Assembly: GCF_022808935.1 (NCBI RefSeq)
Contig: NZ_JAKZFR010000006.1
Span: forward strand, 1-64,000
Source of the DNA: Geothrix sp. SG200
Lineage (GTDB): Bacteria; Acidobacteriota; Holophagae; Holophagales; Holophagaceae
Direction: 5' to 3'
Length of the DNA stretch: 64,000 nt
This document shows positions 1 through 7,776 of this stretch, piece after piece. The notes beneath the pieces are model-generated. The model searched no databases. It worked only from the letters and a program-made list of their open reading frames with translations, and was not told the origin of the DNA. Numbering within the stretch: position 1 is the stretch's first letter; the number at the start of each line of letters is the position of its first letter. Position numbers and translations under genes: made by a program.

Positions 1-468
1 CTCGCCAAGGTCAGCGGCCGCTTCACGAAGTTCGAAGGCACCATCCAGGTCGACACCGCCGACATCAGCAAGTCCAGCGTGGCCGTCACCATCGACGCCG
101 CCAGCCTGACCACGGACAACGAGGCCCGCGACAAGCACCTGAAGTCCCCGGACTTCTTCGACGTGGCGAAGTACCCCACCATCACCTTCAAGAGCACCTC
201 CGTGAAGGAAGTGGCCAAGGGCAAGCTGGAGATCACCGGCGACTTCACCCTGCACGGCGTGACCAAGCGCATCACCTTCCCCATCACCAACGCGGGGACC
301 CAGCCCGGCATGGCGCCCGGCAGCGTGGTGGCAGGCTTCATCGACGGCGCCCTCAGCCTCAACCGCAACGAGTACGGCATCAAGACCTTCCCCGGCGTCA
401 TCGGCGAGACCGTCGCCGTCAGCCTGAACGCCGAGGCCGGCAAGGTCGCCCAGATCGCCCAGAAGTAA
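1..468 (+). CDS. YceI family protein, 5' end outside the window
   Basis: The reading frame is open from the first base, so the true start and any signal peptide lie upstream; 155 residues are visible. The visible part begins LAKVSGRFTKFEGTI and contains the family-typical stretches KHLKSPDFFDV and YPTITFKSTSV followed by GDFTLHGVTKR. YceI proteins form a lipocalin-like barrel that binds isoprenoid-type lipids, usually in the periplasm. A GTG at position 79 is only an internal codon, because similarity continues upstream of it. The gene ends with TAA and is followed by a strong hairpin, so it probably closes its transcript. Family assignment is secure; the ligand is unknown. Confidence 0.9.
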   Translation, partial: LAKVSGRFTKFEGTIQVDTADISKSSVAVTIDAASLTTDNEARDKHLKSPDFFDVAKYPTITFKSTSVKEVAKGKLEITGDFTLHGVTKRITFPITNAGTQPGMAPGSVVAGFIDGALSLNRNEYGIKTFPGVIGETVAVSLNAEAGKVAQIAQK

Positions 469-496
469 GCCGATTCCGATCGCGCTGTCCCCATCC

Positions 497-529
497 GCCT
501 CCGGCCGTTCCCCTGGAGCGGCCGGAGGC
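497..529 (+). terminator. Hairpin terminator after the YceI gene
   Basis: Perfect 11-bp stem (GCCTCCGGCCG / CGGCCGGAGGC) with an 11-nt loop, 28 bases after the YceI stop. It is followed by a pyrimidine-rich stretch (ttctgcccttctttcc) rather than a clean T run. Confidence 0.7.
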
Positions 530-564
530 GGGCCGTTCTGCCCTTCTTTCCCGGAGGTTCCGCC

Positions 565-1260
565 ATGACTCCATCCCTCCCTTCCCCAGGTCCTCTGCAG
601 CAGGACGCCGCTTCAGGCCTGGCCTACCGCGTGATGCAGCCCCAACCCGACCGGCCCCGGGGCCTCGTCGTGCTCCTGCACGGGGTCGGGGGCCGGGAGA
701 CGGACCTTGCCGACCTCGCGGCCGGCCTGGCTCCGGACACCCTGGTGGTGCTGGTCCGCAGCCGCCTCCCGCTCGGGCCCGGCCAGTTCGGCTGGTTCCG
801 CGTGGCGTTCACCGCGGAGGGCCCGAAGATCGCCGCAGGCGAAGCCGAGGACAGCCGCCACGCGCTCATCCGGCTCGTCGACCACCTGCAGGCCGACTAC
901 GGGGTGGAGGCGCGCCGGACCGTCCTCGCCGGGTTCAGCCAGGGCGGCATCATGAGCGCCAGCGTGGCCCTCAGCGCCCCTGAGCGCGTGGGCGGGTTCG
1001 CCATCCTCTCGGGCCGCATCCTGCCAGAGCTCGAGCCCCGGATCGCCAGGCGGGAATGGCTGGCGCACCTGCGCGCCTTCATCGGCCACGGCGAGCGGGA
1101 CCACACCCTGCCCATGACCTGGGCCCGGCGGGCCGATCAGTGGCTGGAGGACCTGGGTGTACCCCACGTCACGCGCCTCTATCCGGCCGGACACACCATT
1201 AACCCCGAGATGCGGGCCGATGTCCTCGCCTGGATCGGCGGGCTGGCCGGAGCTGCTTGA
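565..1260 (+). CDS. Alpha/beta hydrolase, phospholipase/carboxylesterase family
   Basis: A 231-residue soluble protein without a signal peptide. It shows the serine-hydrolase fold in order: VVLLHGVGG (oxyanion loop), the nucleophile elbow GFSQGG near residue 130, an acidic residue in HGERDHTLP and the catalytic histidine in PAGHTI near the C-terminus. Length and motifs match the YpfH / carboxylesterase-2 group, which hydrolyses short acyl esters or lysophospholipids. ATG at 565 is preceded by GGAGG at an 8-base distance. The gene stands alone between a terminator and a convergent barrel-protein operon. The substrate cannot be told from sequence. Confidence 0.88.
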   Translation: MTPSLPSPGPLQQDAASGLAYRVMQPQPDRPRGLVVLLHGVGGRETDLADLAAGLAPDTLVVLVRSRLPLGPGQFGWFRVAFTAEGPKIAAGEAEDSRHALIRLVDHLQADYGVEARRTVLAGFSQGGIMSASVALSAPERVGGFAILSGRILPELEPRIARREWLAHLRAFIGHGERDHTLPMTWARRADQWLEDLGVPHVTRLYPAGHTINPEMRADVLAWIGGLAGAA

Positions 1261-1287
1261 CCTCGGTGCGTGCCGCTTCGAAGCGGC

Positions 1288-1827
1288 CTAGAACCGGGCC
1301 CCGAGCTGGATCTGGATGTCGAAGGCGCCGCTGTCGTCCTCAGAACTGACGCTGGTTTTGGTGGATAGCTCGGCGCCGGGGCTGAGGTAGAGACCCAGGT
1401 TGAAGTAGCCATGGCGGCCCAGGACCCGGGTATAGCCCCCTCCGATGAAGGGCGCTGTGGTGGCGGCCCGGCTCACCTCGCCGGTCATCAGGGATTCCTC
1501 CCGCTTGGACCAGCGGAACACCGCACCGCCGAGGTACCAGCTGCCCGGTGACTGGGGGCTGAAAAGGTAGTTCACGAGGGGGCCGCTGCGGGTCTCCGTC
1601 GTTTCCGTCAGCCTGCGGCCGGTGAAGGGATCATTGAAGTGGTCCCGCCACTGGACGTGCCGGAAGCCGACCTGCCAGGGGCTCGCGGCCGGCCGTAAGC
1701 TGATCTGAAAGTCCTGGCCCCGTTCGGCCAGCAGGAATACGCCCGCTCCTACCCTGAACTCCTGCGCCCGGAGGAAGGGCGGCCCCAGGAGCAGGATCAC
1801 CAGCCATATGAGGACGCGTCGGGGCAT
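1288..1827 (-). CDS. Secreted outer-membrane beta-barrel-like protein
   Basis: A 179-residue protein with a clear signal peptide (VILLLGPPFLRAQ) followed by alternating hydrophobic/polar strands rich in aromatic residues. It ends in phenylalanine (LGARF), the usual terminal residue for recognition by the outer-membrane assembly machinery. It is the second gene of a two-gene minus-strand operon, 12 bases after the next barrel protein. I do not recognise the family. An eight-stranded barrel would fit the length. Function unknown. Confidence 0.65.
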   Translation of the reverse strand: MPRRVLIWLVILLLGPPFLRAQEFRVGAGVFLLAERGQDFQISLRPAASPWQVGFRHVQWRDHFNDPFTGRRLTETTETRSGPLVNYLFSPQSPGSWYLGGAVFRWSKREESLMTGEVSRAATTAPFIGGGYTRVLGRHGYFNLGLYLSPGAELSTKTSVSSEDDSGAFDIQIQLGARF

Positions 1828-1839
1828 CGGCCCACCTGC

Positions 1840-2604
1840 TCAGAATCGCCGCCCGACGCCCAGCCATACGTTGGGACCGGTGGAGTCGGTGTCGGCGGTG
1901 ACCGTGGGCGGGGCCAGGGAGCCGCTGGCGGCGACGTCGTGCTTGAGGCGGGCCCAGGTGTAGCTCACGCCGGCCTCGGCGTACCAGGTGCGCTTCTCGG
2001 AGAAGTAGACGTCCACACCGACTCCGAAGGTGTACATGGGGAACCATCCGTCGTTGTTCACGTGGAGCAGGGTCTCGTCCAGGTAGGGGTTGCGCAGCGT
2101 CAGGCTGGTGCGGTCCTTCTCGTAGGCCACGCCCAGGCCGCCCTGGAGGAAGGGGATCCAGCGGCGCTCTGTGCCCAGGGGACGGAACTGGGCGAGGACG
2201 AGAAGGTCCGCGTAGACCGTGTACTTCTGCTCGAAGGCGAGGGTGGCGGGGCCGGCGGGTGAGTCCACGGTGGCCGCGCCATCGATCTTGCCCCGGGAAT
2301 AGTCCAGCTCGAGCCCAACCTTCCAGCGGGGATCCAGGTCCCGGAAGGCCTGCAGGCCCAGGTTGAGGTTGGCCACGTCGTCCCAGGTCTTGAACGACTG
2401 GCCCGTGGCCGCGTTGATGTCCTTGATCTGGCGGTTGGTCTCCGTCTGCTTGGGCCAGCTCTGCTGGAGGTAGACCGTCATGGTCCAGGGCGCCGCCTCC
2501 TGGGTGGCGGCTGGCGCTCCCGTCAGGAGGAGGGCCGCGCCAAGCAGGGTGGAGATGGGCAGGCCGGAAGCGGGCAGGCGGAGGCGTGCGAAGGGCGTCG
2601 TCAT
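1840..2604 (-). CDS. Outer-membrane beta-barrel protein
   Basis: A 254-residue protein with a signal peptide (LLGAALLLTGAPAATQ), then repeated amphipathic strands separated by charged turns and a final GVGRRF. Segments such as WKVGLELDYSRGK and WYAEAGVSYTWAR are typical of OmpW/OprF-like eight-stranded barrels, but no family can be named with certainty. First gene of the operon with the 179-residue barrel downstream. A promoter-like -35/-10 pair lies directly upstream, in the gap shared with the divergent acyltransferase-fold gene. Confidence 0.7.
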   Translation of the reverse strand: MTTPFARLRLPASGLPISTLLGAALLLTGAPAATQEAAPWTMTVYLQQSWPKQTETNRQIKDINAATGQSFKTWDDVANLNLGLQAFRDLDPRWKVGLELDYSRGKIDGAATVDSPAGPATLAFEQKYTVYADLLVLAQFRPLGTERRWIPFLQGGLGVAYEKDRTSLTLRNPYLDETLLHVNNDGWFPMYTFGVGVDVYFSEKRTWYAEAGVSYTWARLKHDVAASGSLAPPTVTADTDSTGPNVWLGVGRRF

Positions 2605-2628
2605 GGGCTCACCGGAAAAGGTGCCCCA

Positions 2629-2657
2629 TGGATAATCCCGGCTCGGACACGTGTCAA
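2629..2657 (-). promoter_or_regulatory. Predicted sigma70-type promoter of the barrel-protein operon
   Basis: Reading the minus strand: TTGACA (2657-2652), a 17-base spacer, then TATCCA (2634-2629), 25 bases before the ATG at 2604. The -35 matches consensus; the -10 matches at four of six positions. Predicted from sequence only. Confidence 0.45.
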
Positions 2658-2717
2658 TGTGAAAAGAGGATTCATGGGTCGTCTTGACAGGGCTGGCCCG
2701 GATGACAACCCTGGTCC

Positions 2718-3596
2718 ATGCCCCTCTTCTCCCGTCCCGATGGCGATCTGATCCGCGGCGAGGCTCCCGTGCGGCGCATCATGCCCTACCTCATGCGGGG
2801 CCGGAACGAGAGCTGCGTCTACCAGGAATCCGTATACCGCATCGCGGCCGCGCGCGTCTGGCTCAAGGCCTACAACCGCACCCACCATCCCCGCGCCACG
2901 CTCTTCCACCTGGTGGCGTACGCCACTGCGGTGGCGCTCGAGGCCCGCCCGCGCCTGAACCGGTTCGTCTCGGGCGGACGGATCTACCAGCGCCGCGGCG
3001 TGTCCATCTCCTTCGTGGCCAAGCGTGAGTTCACGGATGACGGAGCCGATGTCACGGTGAAGCTGGCGTGCCCCAAGGGCGAGAGCTTCCCGGACTTCTC
3101 CCGGCGCATCTCGACGCGGGTGGACGAGGCGCGGGAGAAGGACTGCGCCGTGGACAAGGAAGTGGCGCTGATCATGCGGCTTCCTGGCCCGCTGGTGCGC
3201 GGGCTGGTGGCCCTCGCGCGATGGCTGGACCGCTGGAACCTCTTTCCCGGGTTCATGATCCGGGACGACCCCATGTACGCGACGATCTTCCTCGCCAACC
3301 TGGGCTCCGTGGGCGTCTCCGACGTGTTCCACCATCTGTACGAATACGGCACCGTCTCCATCTTCGGGGCCGTGTCGGCCCCCCGCCGCGCGGTCTTCGC
3401 CGGCCGGGACGGCGCGACCTCCGAGGAGGCCCTGTCCGTGCGCTGGACCTTCGACGAGCGCATCGACGACGCCTTCTCCTGCGCCCGCTCCCTGGCCCTG
3501 GTGCAGAAGATCCTCGAGGATCCGGCCCGCTGGCTGGGCCCGCCGGAGGGAACACCCGTCTGGTCGGGCGTGGATCCGGGGGCGCCGATATCATGA
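2718..3596 (+). CDS. 2-oxoacid dehydrogenase acyltransferase-fold protein without the catalytic histidine
   Basis: A 292-residue protein resembling the catalytic domain of E2 acyltransferases (CAT fold), but with no lipoyl or subunit-binding domain. The segment FLANLGSVGVSDVFHHL corresponds to the core strand of the fold. The C-terminal motif that normally reads DHRVIDG is here DERIDDAF: the catalytic histidine is glutamate and the glycine is lost. Ordinary acyl transfer by the known mechanism is therefore doubtful. The stop overlaps the start of the PAP2 gene (ATGA), so the two are translationally coupled and may act on the same lipid or acyl substrate. That last step is inference. Confidence 0.7.
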   Translation: MPLFSRPDGDLIRGEAPVRRIMPYLMRGRNESCVYQESVYRIAAARVWLKAYNRTHHPRATLFHLVAYATAVALEARPRLNRFVSGGRIYQRRGVSISFVAKREFTDDGADVTVKLACPKGESFPDFSRRISTRVDEAREKDCAVDKEVALIMRLPGPLVRGLVALARWLDRWNLFPGFMIRDDPMYATIFLANLGSVGVSDVFHHLYEYGTVSIFGAVSAPRRAVFAGRDGATSEEALSVRWTFDERIDDAFSCARSLALVQKILEDPARWLGPPEGTPVWSGVDPGAPIS

Positions 3597-4450
3597 TCGC
3601 CGCCCTGCGGCCCTCCGAGCGGCTGACGACCCTGGTCCTGGCGGGCCTGCTGCTGCTCATCGTGTTGGCGCGGCCCGAAGGGGGCATCCCCCGTGGCGCC
3701 ACGTTCGCGGGGCTGCTCGTGGCCCTCCTGCTGGTGGGTCGGGTGACGGGGAAGGCGGGCGCGGTGCTGCGTGACTTCCTGCCGATCCTGGTGGTGCTCC
3801 TCGTGTTCCTGCTCCTCCAGCCGCTGGTGGTGGCGGTCAACGTCCACCGCTGGGACGTGGCGCTCGCCGCCGCCGACGCCCGCTGGTTCGGCCGCCTCGC
3901 CATGGCCTGGCACGGCGCCTTCGGCCGGCCCGCGGCCTTCACGGACCTGGTCTACCTCGCCTACGCCAGCTTCTACTTCCTGCCCATCACGGTGGCGGTC
4001 CAGGCCTGGCGGCGGCTGGGCCCGGAGGGCTTCGAGCGGGTCGCCTTCCGGATCTTGCTGGGCTTCTACCTGTCCTTCCTGGGCTACTTCCTCTGGCCCG
4101 CGGAAGGCCCGAGGGTGCCGGAGGCGCTCGCGGCCGCGAAGCTGGGCGGCGGCGCCGTCTCCCAGGCCGTCCGCGCCTTCCTTCACGGGGCCGAATCCAC
4201 CACGCTGGACGCCTTCCCCAGTGGCCATACGGCCCTCTCCGTGCTGCCGGCCCTGCTGGCCACGCGGCCCTTCCCGCGCTGGGCGCCGCTGCTCTGGGTC
4301 TGGGCCCTGGCCGTGGTCTTCGCCACGGTCTACATCGGCGTGCACTACGTGGTGGATGTGGCGGCGGGCCTCCTGCTCGCAGGCCTGACATTGACGCTCG
4401 CCGGACCACTTTCGGGGTGGCTGGCGAGGCCCTTCACCGCTCGAGGATGA
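3593..4450 (+). CDS. PAP2 superfamily membrane phosphatase
   Basis: 285 residues with about six membrane segments. The PAP2 signature is visible: EGPRVP (degenerate first motif), DAFPSGHTALS with the catalytic histidine, and YIGVHYVVDVAAG with the second histidine and aspartate. Such enzymes dephosphorylate lipid phosphates (phosphatidic acid, undecaprenyl pyrophosphate) or act as inositol-phosphorylceramide-synthase-like transferases. Start chosen at the ATG that overlaps the upstream stop (ATGA coupling); the longer open frame upstream is only the shadow of the previous gene. The 3' end overlaps the convergent dtd gene by 17 bases. Substrate unknown. Confidence 0.85.
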   Translation: MIAALRPSERLTTLVLAGLLLLIVLARPEGGIPRGATFAGLLVALLLVGRVTGKAGAVLRDFLPILVVLLVFLLLQPLVVAVNVHRWDVALAAADARWFGRLAMAWHGAFGRPAAFTDLVYLAYASFYFLPITVAVQAWRRLGPEGFERVAFRILLGFYLSFLGYFLWPAEGPRVPEALAAAKLGGGAVSQAVRAFLHGAESTTLDAFPSGHTALSVLPALLATRPFPRWAPLLWVWALAVVFATVYIGVHYVVDVAAGLLLAGLTLTLAGPLSGWLARPFTARG

Positions 4451-4868
4451 AGGTCACGGGCCCATCGTTCACCAGCTCCACTTCCATGTGCTCCTGGAAG
4501 AAGCCGGACTTCACGCGGGGGTGCTGGGCCTTGAGCTGGTCGAGGAACTTCCGGAAGAGCAACCGGGCGGTATCCGGGGCCATGGCCTGATCGAAGGAGG
4601 GCCGCCGGCCTCTGGCGATGCTGCCCGCCAGCGTGAACTGGCTGATGGCGAGGATCTCGCCGCCCACGTCGGCAAGGCCGAGGTTCATCTTCCCGGCATC
4701 ATCCTCGAAGACGCGCAGGGAGGCGATCTTGGCAGCCGCCCAGGCGCAGGTTTCCTCCGTGTCCCCGGTCTCGAGGCCCGCGAGTACCAGCAGGCCGGGC
4801 CCGATGGCGGCCTCCAGCTCTCCGCATCGGACCGAGGCCCGCTTCACGCGCTGGATGACGGCTTTCAT
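4434..4868 (-). CDS. dtd: D-aminoacyl-tRNA deacylase
   Basis: 144 residues, the normal length for Dtd. It opens with MKAVIQRVKRASV and contains the cross-subunit active-site motif SQFTLAG and the C-terminal NDGPVTFILE (the Gly-Pro motif that rejects L-amino acids). The enzyme hydrolyses D-amino acids, and glycine, from mischarged tRNAs as a homodimer in the cytoplasm. Start set at the ATG giving MKAV, because the nine extra residues upstream are not part of the family. Converges on, and overlaps, the PAP2 gene. Confidence 0.96.
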   Translation of the reverse strand: MKAVIQRVKRASVRCGELEAAIGPGLLVLAGLETGDTEETCAWAAAKIASLRVFEDDAGKMNLGLADVGGEILAISQFTLAGSIARGRRPSFDQAMAPDTARLLFRKFLDQLKAQHPRVKSGFFQEHMEVELVNDGPVTFILER

Positions 4869-5012
4869 GGCATGCCCCCCTCCGAACTGTGCCATGGCGG
4901 AGGGGCCGGGTCATCGGGTGGATCCGCAGCCGGCCGCATTCATGCTCAACCCTCAGGTCGGCTTCGGCGTAACCTGGGTTTCTCACCCATTCTTTCCAAG
5001 GAGCTCGAGCCC

Positions 5013-7730
5013 ATGAAACGTCATGTGTCCTTGTCCAGCCTCCTGTGGTCTGGCCTTGTCCTGGCTCTGGCGCTGCCCCTGGCCGCCCAGGGGGCCAAGG
5101 CCCCGGTTGCCGCGGCCAAAAAGAGCCAGTTGCCGCCCCTCATCGACCGGGACAAGTTCTTCGGCAATCCCGAGATCGCCGCGGCCCAGATCTCTCCCGA
5201 CGGGAAGTGGATCGCCTTCCTCAAGCCGTACAAGGAGACCCGCAACATCTGGGTCAAGAAGGTGGGGGAGCCCTACGCAAAGGGACACCTGATCACCGCG
5301 GATCCCAAGCGCCCCATTCCGGCCTTCTTCTGGAGCCGGGACGGCAAGCAGATCCTCTTCGTTCAGGACAAGGACGGCGACGAGAACTACAACGTCTATG
5401 CCGTGGACCCGGCGGCACCCGCCGCGGCCGGCAAGGAGGTCCCCGAGGCCCGCAACCTGACGGCGGCCAAGGGCGCCCGCGCCATGATCTACGCGGTGCC
5501 CAAAGCCGATCCCGACACGATCTACGTGGGCCTCAACGACCGCGACGCCGCCTGGCACGATGTCTACAAGGTGAAGATCTCCACGGGTGAGCGGACGCTG
5601 GTGCGAAAGAACACCGAGCGCATCGCCGGCTGGGTCTTCGACAAGCAGGCGAACCTGCGCCTGGCCCTGCGCACCACCGACAAGGGCGACACCGAGATCC
5701 TCCGCGTGGATCCCGAGGGCTTCAAGACGGTCTACGAGTGCTCGGTCTTCGAATCCGCGGCGCCGGTGAACTTCCACAAGGACGGCAAGCGGGTCTACCT
5801 GGAGACGAACAAGGGCGCCCGGAACCTCTCGGAGCTGGTGCTCTTCGATCCCGCCACCGGCAAGGAGGAGAAGCTCGAATCCGACCCCAAGGGCCGCGTG
5901 GACTTCGGGTCAGCCGTGTTCTCCGACCTGACGGACGAGCTGATCGCCACGACCTACGACGATGACCGCACCCGGATCTACTGGAAGGACAAGGCCTGGG
6001 AGGCGGACTACAAGCTGCTGCAGAAGAAGCTGCCCGGGCGGGAGATCAGCCTGGGCTCCATGACCACCGATGAGCAGCTGGTGATGGTGACGAGCACCAG
6101 CGACCGGGATCCCGGCACGCGCTACCTCTTCGACCGCCGCACCAAGAAGTTGAGCCTCGAATATGTCTCCCGCAAGGACCTGCCCCGGCAGGACCTCGTC
6201 GCCATGAGGCCCATCCGCTACACGTCCAGCGACGGCCTGGAGATCCCCGCCTACCTGAGCCTGCCCAAGGGCGTGCCTGCCAAGGGGCTGCCCCTGGTGG
6301 TGGTGCCCCACGGCGGCCCCTGGGCCCGGGACAGCTGGGGCTACAATAGCCTGGCCCAGTTCCTGGCCAACCGCGGCTACGCCGTGCTGCAGCCCAACTT
6401 CCGGGGCTCCACCGGGTACGGCAAGGCGTTCCTCAATGCCGGCAACAAGCAGTGGGGCGACCTCATGCAGGACGACCTCACCTGGGGGGTGAAGCACCTG
6501 GTGGCCCAGGGCATTGCCGATCCCAAGCGGGTGGGCATCCTGGGCGGGTCGTATGGCGGCTACGCCACCCTGGCCGGCGTGGCCTTCACGCCGGACCTCT
6601 ACGCCGCCGCCGTGTCCATCGTGGGCCCCTCCAACCTGCTGACCCTGCTGGAGACCATCCCGCCCTACTGGGAGGCCGGCCGCATCGTCTTCCACGAGCG
6701 CATGGGCAACCCCAACACTCCCGAGGGCAAGAAGCAGCTGGAGCGCCAGTCACCGCTGAACTCCGCGGCGAAGATCCACACCCCGCTCATGGTCATCCAG
6801 GGCGCCAATGATCCCCGCGTGAAGAAGGCCGAGAGCGACCAGATCGTCATCGCCTTGCGGGATCGCGGTTTCCCCGTGGAGTACCTGTGCGCGCCGGACG
6901 AAGGCCACGGCTTCGCCAGGCCCGTCAACAACCAGGCCATGTTCGCCGCTGCAGAGACCTTCCTGGCCAAGTACCTCAAGGGCCGCCATCAGGAAGGTGG
7001 CAAGCCCGATGTCATGAAGCGCCTGCCGGAGATCACCGTCGATCCCAAGACCGTGGTGCTGGCGAAGAAGGCCGACGCGGCGTCCGTGACCATTCCCAAG
7101 CCCGTCGCCAAGCCCACGGCCGGCACCTTCACCTATGCCGGCACCTTCGCCATGGGACCGCGTTCCATGGCCATCACCATGATCCGCACGGTGAAAGAGG
7201 AGGGTGGCTCCTGGGTGGTGACCGATGCCACCAAGCTGCCAGGCGGGGAGGCGGTGGACACCACCACCATGGCCAAGGACAGCCTGGTGCCCCTGAAGCG
7301 CCAGGTGAAGCAGGGCCCCGTGGCCATCGAGGTGTCCTACGAGGGCGCCAAGGCCACGGGCTCCATGGCCATGGGCGGCGCCGCCAAGCCCTTCACCATC
7401 GAGCTGGGCGGCGGAGCCTACGCCGAGGGCTCTGGCGCCGAGGACGCCCTGGCCTGCCTGCCCCTGGCGGAGGGCTACACCGTCACCTTCCGCAATGTGG
7501 ACCTCCAGCGCCAGAAGGTCCAGCTCAAGCAGGCCAAGGTGCTGGGCCAGGAGGACCTGAAGGTGCCCGCGGGCAGCTTCAAGGCCTGGAAGGTGGAGCT
7601 CACCTCCGCCGAAGGCGAGCCTGGCAACACCACCTTGTGGGTGGACACCGCCAGCCGGAAAGTCATCAAGACCACGGCCACGGGCCCCCAGATGGGCGGC
7701 GCCGTGATCACGGTGGAACTGCAGAACTGA
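5013..7730 (+). CDS. Secreted S9 (prolyl oligopeptidase-type) peptidase with C-terminal DUF3108-like extension
   Basis: 905 residues. A signal peptide (about 1-26, ending LAAQGA) is followed by an N-terminal beta-propeller rich in DGKWIAF and SRDGKQILF blades, then an alpha/beta-hydrolase domain. The triad is Ser513 in GGSYGGY, Asp600 in GANDPRV and His632 in DEGHGF. S9 peptidases usually end soon after the histidine. Here about 245 further residues follow, with PAGSFKAWKVEL and TTLWVDTASRKV strongly resembling DUF3108-type periplasmic domains. Start at ATG 5013, preceded by AAGGAG; the long upstream open frame is antisense to dtd. Likely a periplasmic or exported peptide-degrading enzyme. 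Confidence 0.92.
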   Translation: MKRHVSLSSLLWSGLVLALALPLAAQGAKAPVAAAKKSQLPPLIDRDKFFGNPEIAAAQISPDGKWIAFLKPYKETRNIWVKKVGEPYAKGHLITADPKRPIPAFFWSRDGKQILFVQDKDGDENYNVYAVDPAAPAAAGKEVPEARNLTAAKGARAMIYAVPKADPDTIYVGLNDRDAAWHDVYKVKISTGERTLVRKNTERIAGWVFDKQANLRLALRTTDKGDTEILRVDPEGFKTVYECSVFESAAPVNFHKDGKRVYLETNKGARNLSELVLFDPATGKEEKLESDPKGRVDFGSAVFSDLTDELIATTYDDDRTRIYWKDKAWEADYKLLQKKLPGREISLGSMTTDEQLVMVTSTSDRDPGTRYLFDRRTKKLSLEYVSRKDLPRQDLVAMRPIRYTSSDGLEIPAYLSLPKGVPAKGLPLVVVPHGGPWARDSWGYNSLAQFLANRGYAVLQPNFRGSTGYGKAFLNAGNKQWGDLMQDDLTWGVKHLVAQGIADPKRVGILGGSYGGYATLAGVAFTPDLYAAAVSIVGPSNLLTLLETIPPYWEAGRIVFHERMGNPNTPEGKKQLERQSPLNSAAKIHTPLMVIQGANDPRVKKAESDQIVIALRDRGFPVEYLCAPDEGHGFARPVNNQAMFAAAETFLAKYLKGRHQEGGKPDVMKRLPEITVDPKTVVLAKKADAASVTIPKPVAKPTAGTFTYAGTFAMGPRSMAITMIRTVKEEGGSWVVTDATKLPGGEAVDTTTMAKDSLVPLKRQVKQGPVAIEVSYEGAKATGSMAMGGAAKPFTIELGGGAYAEGSGAEDALACLPLAEGYTVTFRNVDLQRQKVQLKQAKVLGQEDLKVPAGSFKAWKVELTSAEGEPGNTTLWVDTASRKVIKTTATGPQMGGAVITVELQN

Positions 7731-7746
7731 AGGCCGGCAGGCGATG

Positions 7747-7776
7747 GAAAGGGCCGGGCCGCTGCCCGGCCCTTTC
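7747..7776. terminator. Bidirectional terminator between the S9 peptidase and murJ
   Basis: Perfect 13-bp stem GAAAGGGCCGGGC / GCCCGGCCCTTTC with a 4-nt loop; its right edge touches the murJ stop codon. It lies between two convergent genes and has short A/T flanks on both sides, so it can serve both. Confidence 0.8.
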
